DNA from: Bacillota bacterium
GTDB taxonomy: Bacteria > Bacillota > Clostridia > Acetivibrionales > DSM-2933
Assembly: GCA_030705945.1 (NCBI GenBank)
Contig: JAUZPS010000290.1
Coordinates: 1-6,304, forward strand
Reading direction: 5' to 3'
Length of the DNA stretch: 6,304 nt
Part shown: one piece after another, positions 1 through 3,938 of the stretch
How the letters are laid out: every line of letters starts with the position of its first letter
Position numbering within the stretch: position 1 is the stretch's first letter
The notes under the pieces: generated by a model
What the model saw: only the letters and a program-made list of their open reading frames with translations
What the model was told of the DNA's origin: nothing
The model's database searches: none
Position numbers and translations under genes: made by a program

Positions 1-59
1 ACTTCTGTCTTTCCGCTTCCAAAATGGCCTGTAAATATTATTAATCTTTTATTCAGCAT
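1..59 (-). CDS. P-loop ATP-binding protein, N-terminal 19 codons only (runs off left edge)
   Basis: The reverse strand reads from an ATG at 59 into MLNKRLIIFTGHFGSGKTE and is still open at base 1. A short hydrophobic strand (RLIIF) is followed at once by a textbook Walker A motif, GHFGSGKT (residues 11-18), so the product starts with a nucleotide-binding P-loop. A Shine-Dalgarno-like AAGGA (71-75) lies 11 nt before the ATG. The gap from the tcdA stop is only 22 nt, so this is probably the third gene of the operon transcribed from the promoter at 1509-1537. The rest of the protein is outside the window. It could be any of several P-loop families (a small ATPase/GTPase or a kinase-like protein), and no specific function should be assigned from this fragment. 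Confidence 0.75.
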   Translation of the reverse strand, partial: MLNKRLIIFTGHFGSGKTE

Positions 60-81
60 AATTATCACTATCCTTAAACCT

Positions 82-852
82 TTAATTTGCAGCGCTTTTA
101 TAACCTATTAAATCCTTTATTACTTCACCAGCTATAATTAAACCTACTACAGAAGGCACAAATGATATGCTTCCGGGAATCTGATTACGGCTTGTACATT
201 TTCTGGTTGTTCCTTTAGGGCAAATACACCCCACCGCGCAGCTAGAAGCTTCGCTTTCAATTGGTTTTGTCGGAGTTTCCTTTGAATAAACAACCTTTAA
301 TGAGGTTATGTCGCGCCTTTTAAGTTCATATCTCATGACCTTTGCCAAAGGACATACCGAAGTGCTGAATATATCAGCAACTTCAAATTTTGTAGGATCC
401 ATCTTATTTCCCGCGCCCATACTGCTTATAATATGTATACCCTTCTCTTTTGCCTTTACAACAAGATCAATTTTACCTGATACTGTATCAATAGCATCAA
501 CTATATAATCATAGTCCTCATTAATAAGTCCTTCGCTGCTTTCAGGCAGATAAAACATCTGGTGGGTAATAACTTCAGCTTTCGGATTTATTTCAAGTAT
601 TCTTTCTTTCATTACTTCGACTTTGGGCCTTCCCACTGTTTTTCTTGTGGCGTGCAGTTGTCTGTTAATATTTGTAAGACATATCCGATCGTCATCGACA
701 AGAACAAACTTCCCTACGCCAGCGCGAACCAAACCCTCGACTACGTATGTTCCAACGCCTCCGATTCCAAAAACCGCAACCTTACTCTCTTTTAATTTTT
801 CGAGCGCAGCCTTGCCTATCAATAGTTCCGTTCTTGAAAACTCATGTAACAT
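82..852 (-). CDS. tcdA: tRNA threonylcarbamoyladenosine dehydratase (ThiF/E1-like), TcdA
   Basis: This is a 256-residue protein of the ThiF/MoeB/E1 superfamily, at the usual length for TcdA (CsdL/YgdL). Family enzymes use ATP to dehydrate t6A at position 37 of ANN-decoding tRNAs to cyclic ct6A in the cytoplasm. Visible motifs are the N-terminal HEFSRTELLIG (3-13), the Rossmann loop GIGGVG (29-34), VDDD...NINRQ (52-65) for ATP and acidic-loop contacts, DAID (119-122), GAGNKMDPTK (146-155) and the C-terminal PGSISFVPSVVGLIIAGEV (226-244). A cysteine group at C205, C209, C211 and C219 sits just before this C-terminal motif and may bind metal or form part of the active region. The start is well supported: AGGAAGG (863-869) lies 10 nt upstream and overlaps the stop codon of the flavoprotein gene, so the two genes are cotranscribed and probably translationally coupled. 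ThiF and MoeB are less likely because the TcdA-specific GAGNKMDPT and PGS motifs are present. Confidence 0.93.
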   Translation of the reverse strand: MLHEFSRTELLIGKAALEKLKESKVAVFGIGGVGTYVVEGLVRAGVGKFVLVDDDRICLTNINRQLHATRKTVGRPKVEVMKERILEINPKAEVITHQMFYLPESSEGLINEDYDYIVDAIDTVSGKIDLVVKAKEKGIHIISSMGAGNKMDPTKFEVADIFSTSVCPLAKVMRYELKRRDITSLKVVYSKETPTKPIESEASSCAVGCICPKGTTRKCTSRNQIPGSISFVPSVVGLIIAGEVIKDLIGYKSAAN

Positions 853-867
853 TAATAATTATCCTTC

Positions 868-1464
868 CTATACTCTTAAGGTCTTTGTGGCTTCACAAAC
901 TTCAACCAACCTTTTTGCCAGTATATCAGCCCTCTTTATTGCGAACTCGTCATCCTTTGCAGGCCTATGGGCGCAGACTCCATGATGGCCACAGTCATCC
1001 TCAATGTATCCATCTCCAACAACAAGCATACCGTGAACAAGCATTATGTCATGAAGAGCTCTCATTGTTGTTTCCTGACCTCCATATTTTGACGTCCCAA
1101 CAGTAATACCTGCAGCCACTTTATTATAAAAAGCTTTTTCAACTCTATATTTTCTGCTTTTATCAAACATTGCCTTTAGTTGTCCCGTCACAGAACCAAA
1201 ATATACTGGGCTTCCCAATATTATGCCATCTGCCTTTTTTAAGAGCTCAAAAGCCTCTTCTAGCTTTGTTCCGTTAAAACATGCCCCTGAACACGGGTTG
1301 GAACATGCATTGCAAAAGCTGGACTTTGACGAATTAATAAGATCTTCAGCTTCAAGAACAGACGTTTTTGCGCCAAGTTCCTCTGTTTTTTCCAATACTT
1401 TTTTGAGTAAAAATTTTGTATTGCCTTCTTTATTTGGACTGCCGTTAATCCCTACAATGAACAT
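868..1464 (-). CDS. Flavodoxin-fold NAD(P)H-dependent FMN reductase / iron-sulfur flavoprotein-like
   Basis: This 198-residue protein belongs to the NADPH-dependent FMN reductase/flavodoxin-like superfamily. The start MFIVGINGSP leads into the FMN phosphate-binding loop GSPNKEGNT (8-16). Further flavin-contact segments are GSPVYFGS (84-91) and the glycine turn YGGQETT (127-133). Between strands 2 and 3 it has four closely spaced cysteines, C51, C54, C58 and C62 (CX2CX3CX3C), in the place where archaeal-type iron-sulfur flavoproteins carry their 4Fe-4S ligands. It is therefore likely a cytoplasmic electron-transfer flavoprotein of anaerobes. Donor and acceptor cannot be told from sequence. C158 and C164 (DDCGHHGVCAHRP) form a second conserved-looking motif. 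The start was placed at ATG 1464 because GAGGTGG (1470-1476) lies 5 nt upstream. The in-frame GTG at 1473 is inside this ribosome binding site and would give only three extra residues. It is the first gene of the operon. Confidence 0.85.
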   Translation of the reverse strand: MFIVGINGSPNKEGNTKFLLKKVLEKTEELGAKTSVLEAEDLINSSKSSFCNACSNPCSGACFNGTKLEEAFELLKKADGIILGSPVYFGSVTGQLKAMFDKSRKYRVEKAFYNKVAAGITVGTSKYGGQETTMRALHDIMLVHGMLVVGDGYIEDDCGHHGVCAHRPAKDDEFAIKRADILAKRLVEVCEATKTLRV

Positions 1465-1508
1465 TCTTACCACCTCATTTCAAATAATATAAATTCAAAA
1501 CTATGTAT

Positions 1509-1537
1509 ATTATATGCTATTATTCTTATTCTCTCAA
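1509..1537 (-). promoter_or_regulatory. Sigma-A-type promoter for the flavoprotein-tcdA-ATPase operon
   Basis: On the reverse strand TTGAGA (1532-1537; 5 of 6 to the -35 consensus) is followed after exactly 17 nt by a perfect TATAAT (1509-1514). Transcription would start near 1502, giving a leader of about 38 nt that contains the GAGGTGG ribosome binding site and leads to the ATG at 1464. No other regulatory element is evident in that leader. Confidence 0.82.
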
Positions 1538-1587
1538 CCAAATTAGAAAAACACCCCTAAAATGAAAAAAAATTAGCATAATTTATA

Positions 1588-1616
1588 TAGAATTTTTTAC
1601 CGCAATGATATATAAT
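1588..1616 (+). promoter_or_regulatory. Possible weak plus-strand promoter upstream of the nested repeats
   Basis: TATAAT (1611-1616) is perfect, but the TAGAAT hexamer 17 nt before it matches the -35 consensus at only 3 of 6 positions, and the region is so AT-rich that chance matches are expected. If it is used, both palindromic elements would lie in a leader of roughly 280 nt of the aPGM transcript. Confidence 0.25.
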
Positions 1617-1634
1617 TATCTCCTGAAAACTATA

Positions 1635-1836
1635 TTATTAGCTCTATTAACCTTACATCTGATATAGCAAAATAGCGAACGGTTTTAATGGTATTTTGCT
1701 ATATAAAAAGCAATTAATCTTTTACATTTGCCTATCGCAAAATAACGTTAAAGCGTTCGTTATTTTGCTCGGTCAAATGTAAGATTAATAGCGCTTTTTA
1801 TATATATATCAGATGTAAACTTTACAGTTGGTTATC
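1635..1836 (+). repeat. Decayed MITE-like palindromic element, split by a younger copy
   Basis: The left part (about 1635-1703) aligns along its length with the plus strand of the intact copy at 3147-3243, with scattered substitutions: CTATTAACCTTACATCTGA here against CTATTAATCTTACATTTGA there, then shared GCAAAATA, CGAACG and TATTTTGC blocks. The right part resumes at 1801 after the intact insert. Two perfect inverted repeats show the original fold: 1663-1674 with 1692-1703 (12 bp), and 1653-1666 with 1805-1818 (14 bp), the latter interrupted by the insert. Removing 1704-1800 and the extra TATA bases restores a continuous palindromic arm. Outer ends are approximate because the termini have diverged. 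It lies in the same orientation as the 3147-3243 copy and predates the insertion. Confidence 0.75.
1704..1800 (-). mobile_element. 97-bp MITE-like palindromic element, copy A (nested)
   Basis: The element is bounded by perfect 8-bp terminal inverted repeats, TAAAAAGC (1704-1711) and GCTTTTTA (1793-1800). Its reverse complement matches the copy at 3147-3243 at 94 of 97 positions with no gaps, the differences lying at element position 9 and at two neighbouring positions in the left arm. Internally it is an imperfect palindrome: outer arms around ATTAATC and ACATTTG, and an inner 11-bp stem GCAAAATAACG/CGTTATTTTGC with a 10-nt loop. It has no coding capacity, so any movement would depend on a transposase elsewhere. 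It is inserted in a TATA-rich site inside an older relative. The flanks allow a TATA duplication, but the AT repeat makes its length ambiguous. The arms end in A5/T5 runs, so in RNA it could also act as a weak bidirectional terminator. Confidence 0.82.
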
Positions 1837-1890
1837 TATAATATAGTTATCACACATAATTGAATTTATACAAATTCAAAAACTTAAATG

Positions 1891-1897
1891 AAAAGGG
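1891..1897 (+). promoter_or_regulatory. Ribosome binding site that decides the aPGM gene start
   Basis: AAAAGGG lies 8 nt before the ATG at 1906. The upstream in-frame ATG at 1888 has only AT-rich sequence without purine-rich complementarity before it, and it would place this site inside the gene. Homologues also begin directly with MKYIV-like sequence. Confidence 0.65.
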
Positions 1898-1905
1898 TCG
1901 ATCTT

Positions 1906-3132
1906 ATGAAATATATAGTTGTACTCGGGGACGGAATGGCAGATTACCCCATTCCTCAATTAGAAAATAAAACTCCGCTCCAGAAAGCAAAAAAGCCTAA
2001 TATAGACAAACTTGCCAGAAACGGAAGACTGGGCATGGTAAAAACCGTTCCGGACGGTATTCCTCCTGGAAGCGACGCCGCAAACCTTTCTGTTATGGGC
2101 TACAATCCCAAGATTTATTATTCGGGCCGTTCGCCCCTTGAAGCTGTCAGCATGGGCATAAACCTTACCGATACAGATGTGACCTTCAGGTGCAATCTGG
2201 TAACTTTGTCCGATGAAGAAAACTACGCTGATAAAACCATGATCGATTACAGCTCGGATGAAATATCCACCAAGGAAGCTCATGAACTTATTTCTGAAAT
2301 ACAAAAGCGGTTTGGTTCTGATGATATTACATTTTTTGGCGGTATCAGCTATCGTCATTGCATGGTTTGGAAGAATGGTTCTTTAGATTTTAAACTTACT
2401 CCTCCTCATGACATTCTTGAAAGAAAGGTATCTGATTACCTTCCAAAGGGCCCAAACAGCCCTCTTATTCAAAAGATGATGTCTGAAAGTTACAATATAT
2501 TAAAGGATCATCCAGTCAATAAAAGCAGGATTTCCAGAGGTTTAAGACCAGCCAACTCCATATGGATATGGGGAGAAGGCAAAAAACCAGCCCTTACAAG
2601 TTTCAATGAAAAGTATAAAATACAAGGCTCTGTTGTATCAGCTGTTGACCTTATTAAGGGAATAGGACTTTGCGCAGGGTTGGATTCCATTGATGTAGAA
2701 GGAGCTACAGGCAATGTCCATACCAATTTTTTAGGCAAAGCAGAAGCTGCGCTAAAGGAACTTGAAGCTGGAAAAGACTTTGTTTATGTGCACATCGAAG
2801 CTCCTGATGAATGCGGCCACAGGCACGAGATTGAAAATAAAGTCAGAGCAATTGAGTTAATAGATGAACTTGTTGTTGCTACTTTGTTAAAAGGCCTGGA
2901 AAAGTATGAAGATTACAGGCTACTTATACTGCCTGATCATCCTACTCCACTTTCGTTGAGAACTCATACTTCCGAACCTGTTCCTTTCCTTGTATACCAG
3001 AAAAGCGGCTCCATCAGCTCATCTGCAGACGGTTATGATGAGTTTCAAGCAAAAGAGACCGGCTTAATGATCACTGACGGGTATACTTTGATGGACAGTT
3101 TCATAACTGATAAGCCAATGAAATTGCTATAA
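1906..3132 (+). CDS. apgM: Archaeal-type cofactor-independent phosphoglycerate mutase family protein (aPGM / proposed homoserine kinase)
   Basis: This 408-residue cytoplasmic enzyme belongs to the alkaline-phosphatase superfamily, aPGM branch. It begins with the metal-binding strand VVLGDGMADYP (D9), followed by TPLQKAKKPNIDKLA (23-37). PPGSDAANLSVMGYNP (53-68) carries S56, which by alignment with GNSEVG of iPGM is the expected phosphoryl-accepting serine. NSIWIWGEG (217-225) is a family signature. The second metal cluster is complete: HIEAPDECGH (296-305; D301, H305), PDH (343-345; D344, H345) and RTHTSEPVPF (352-361; H354). The expected reaction is interconversion of 3- and 2-phosphoglycerate with two divalent metals. 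However, bacterial members of this subgroup have also been proposed to be homoserine kinases (threonine synthesis), and the neighbours here do not settle the question. The start at 1906 follows AAAAGGG. The gene is flanked on both sides by inverted copies of a 97-bp repeat. Confidence 0.88.
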   Translation: MKYIVVLGDGMADYPIPQLENKTPLQKAKKPNIDKLARNGRLGMVKTVPDGIPPGSDAANLSVMGYNPKIYYSGRSPLEAVSMGINLTDTDVTFRCNLVTLSDEENYADKTMIDYSSDEISTKEAHELISEIQKRFGSDDITFFGGISYRHCMVWKNGSLDFKLTPPHDILERKVSDYLPKGPNSPLIQKMMSESYNILKDHPVNKSRISRGLRPANSIWIWGEGKKPALTSFNEKYKIQGSVVSAVDLIKGIGLCAGLDSIDVEGATGNVHTNFLGKAEAALKELEAGKDFVYVHIEAPDECGHRHEIENKVRAIELIDELVVATLLKGLEKYEDYRLLILPDHPTPLSLRTHTSEPVPFLVYQKSGSISSSADGYDEFQAKETGLMITDGYTLMDSFITDKPMKLL

Positions 3133-3146
3133 TGAGCTAATCTATA

Positions 3147-3243
3147 TAAAAAGCACTATTAATCTTACATTTGACGAAGCAAAATAACGAACGCTTTAAC
3201 GTTATTTTGCGATAGGCAAATGTAAAAGATTAATTGCTTTTTA
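3147..3243 (+). mobile_element. 97-bp MITE-like palindromic element, copy B, with 6-bp target duplication
   Basis: The ends TAAAAAGC (3147-3154) and GCTTTTTA (3236-3243) are perfect terminal inverted repeats. The element is flanked by a perfect direct repeat TCTATA at 3141-3146 and 3244-3249, as left by a transposition-type insertion. It is the inverted, 94/97-identical partner of 1704-1800. The internal fold is a long imperfect hairpin: 8-bp terminal stem, then ATTAATCTT and ACATTTG arms with 2-nt bulges, an internal loop, then GCAAAATAACG/CGTTATTTTGC closing a 10-nt loop. It starts 14 nt after the aPGM stop and ends 6 nt before the AGGAG of the next gene. In mRNA it would thus form a hairpin between the two cistrons and could terminate, protect or insulate. 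It has no open frame of its own. A fixed regulatory structure is less likely given the second copy and the direct repeats. Confidence 0.85.
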
Positions 3244-3248
3244 TCTAT

Positions 3249-3254
3249 AAGGAG
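3249..3254 (+). promoter_or_regulatory. Ribosome binding site of the YkgJ-type gene, abutting the repeat
   Basis: AAGGAG lies 6 nt before the ATG at 3261 and its first A is the last base of the right TCTATA duplication. It fixes the start at 3261 and rules out the in-frame TTG at 3234, which lies inside the repeat element. Confidence 0.85.
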
Positions 3255-3260
3255 TTAACA

Positions 3261-3767
3261 ATGTATAAAAGAATTTTATACAAAAAAGCATACAGGAAGC
3301 TTTATAATATAACTCCTGTAAAATTTGACTGCGGTCAAATATGCAACAAGAAATGCTGCAATGGGAATGACGAAATGGGAATGATCCTTTTCCCAGAAGA
3401 AATATCATATTTACAACAATTAAACGTTAATTTTTTAAACTTCAGGCAAGAGACCAACATATGGCAGGACATTAATTTTGCCTTTTGCAATGGAGCCTGC
3501 AACCGGAAATACAGACCTCTTTCATGCAGGATATATCCATTTACGCCCTATATAGACAAACAAGGAATTCTAAAAATCATTAAGGATCCGAGGGCAAAAT
3601 ATGTGTGTCCGCTTCTTTATATAGGTGACATAAAGATTAATAATCGTTTTAGCAGAACGATTAAAAAAGTTTTCAAAGAATTAATTCAGGACAATGAAAT
3701 CAGAGAACATATAGATTCAAATTCCAGAATTCTTGATGAGTACGCTAGGTTTACAGGTGATTTATAG
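3261..3767 (+). CDS. YkgJ-type CxxC cysteine-cluster protein
   Basis: This 168-residue protein has the pattern of the YkgJ/CxxCxxCC putative zinc- or iron-chelating family (Pfam PF03692 type). Eight cysteines are visible: C24, C28, C32 and C33 in FDCGQICNKKCC (22-33), C76 and C80 in FCNGACNRKYRPLSC, C89 in the family hallmark RPLSCRIYPF (85-94), and C116 in YVCP. MILFPEEI (41-48) after the first cluster is also typical. No signal peptide or membrane segment is seen, so it is probably cytoplasmic. The biochemical role of the family is not established, and metal binding is inferred from the cysteines. The C-terminal 50 residues are charged and helical-looking without a recognised motif. The ATG at 3261 follows AAGGAG. 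The gene lies 128 nt after the aPGM stop with the repeat between them, so it may be read through from the aPGM transcript. No separate clear promoter was found. A bidirectional terminator follows at 3866. Confidence 0.85.
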   Translation: MYKRILYKKAYRKLYNITPVKFDCGQICNKKCCNGNDEMGMILFPEEISYLQQLNVNFLNFRQETNIWQDINFAFCNGACNRKYRPLSCRIYPFTPYIDKQGILKIIKDPRAKYVCPLLYIGDIKINNRFSRTIKKVFKELIQDNEIREHIDSNSRILDEYARFTGDL

Positions 3768-3865
3768 TTTATAGCATGCTTTCTGCGAAAACAACCTTTT
3801 GTGAATATGTTAAGTCTTAGTATTTTGACTTAAACCCCAAACACGCTCATCTCGCATACAAAATC

Positions 3866-3901
3866 AAAAATGGTCTCACATAAAGTTGAGACCATTTTTT
3901 T
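3866..3901. terminator. Bidirectional rho-independent terminator between convergent genes
   Basis: AAAAATGGTCTCA (3866-3878) pairs perfectly with TGAGACCATTTTT (3887-3899) around an 8-nt loop, and the plus strand continues to a run of seven T (3895-3901). On the minus strand the A-run gives the matching U-tract after the protease gene, whose stop is at 3939. It therefore serves both the YkgJ-type gene and the protease gene. Confidence 0.9.
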
Positions 3902-3917
3902 ATCTTATATATAAGAT
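3902..3917. repeat. Perfect 16-bp palindrome beside the terminator
   Basis: ATCTTATATATAAGAT is a perfect palindrome that directly follows the T-run of the terminator and lies 21 nt from the protease stop. It could be a chance AT-rich palindrome or a protein-binding site. There is no further evidence for a role. Confidence 0.4.
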
Positions 3918-3938
3918 ATCTTGCAAATCATTTAGCAA

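Larger units (their letters stand above)
1465..1905. other. Gene-free divergent intergenic region (441 bp)
   Basis: This AT-rich spacer separates the minus-strand operon from the plus-strand aPGM gene. It holds the operon promoter (1509-1537), a poorly defined stretch from 1538 to 1634, a decayed palindromic element (about 1635-1836) interrupted by an intact one (1704-1800), and a presumed aPGM leader from about 1837 to 1905. No coding frame with a credible ribosome binding site, no tRNA and no riboswitch of a class I can recognise was found. The plus-strand promoter is unclear. TATAAT at 1611-1616 has a weak TAGAAT (1588-1593) 17 nt upstream, and a second TATAAT at 1837-1842 lacks a good -35 at the right distance. 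Confidence 0.8.

Noticed and set aside
1465..1473. GTG start at 1473 for the flavoprotein gene
   Set aside because: It lies inside the GAGGTGG ribosome binding site and has none of its own. ATG 1464 is 5 nt from that site and gives the usual MFIVGINGSP start.
1821..1842. Promoter TTTACA...TATAAT just before the aPGM gene
   Set aside because: The spacer is only 10 nt, and no acceptable -35 hexamer lies 16-18 nt before this TATAAT.
1888..1905. ATG at 1888 as start of the aPGM gene
   Set aside because: There is no purine-rich site before it, while AAAAGGG precedes the ATG at 1906, where family members begin (MKYIV).
1538..1905. Riboswitch or T-box leader for the aPGM gene
   Set aside because: The long pairing here is explained by the nested palindromic elements, and the same structure recurs downstream at 3147-3243. 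No T-box or known aptamer core was recognised.
1960..2358. Open frame antisense to the aPGM gene (132 codons)
   Set aside because: It lies wholly opposite a well-supported gene, has no ribosome binding site I can see, and its translation resembles no family. The same applies to the open frames opposite tcdA, the flavoprotein and the protease genes.
1635..3243. CRISPR array or tandem repeat array
   Set aside because: There are only two intact copies, far apart and inverted, and no regular short spacers. The repeats are palindromic elements with target duplication.
3234..3260. TTG at 3234 as start of the YkgJ-type gene
   Set aside because: It lies within the terminal inverted repeat of the mobile element. 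AAGGAG and ATG 3261 give the normal start.
3810..3833. Small hairpin TTAAGTC/GACTTAA as a second terminator
   Set aside because: The 7-bp AT-rich stem with a 10-nt loop is followed by CCCC rather than a T-run. The strong terminator at 3866-3901 explains the region.
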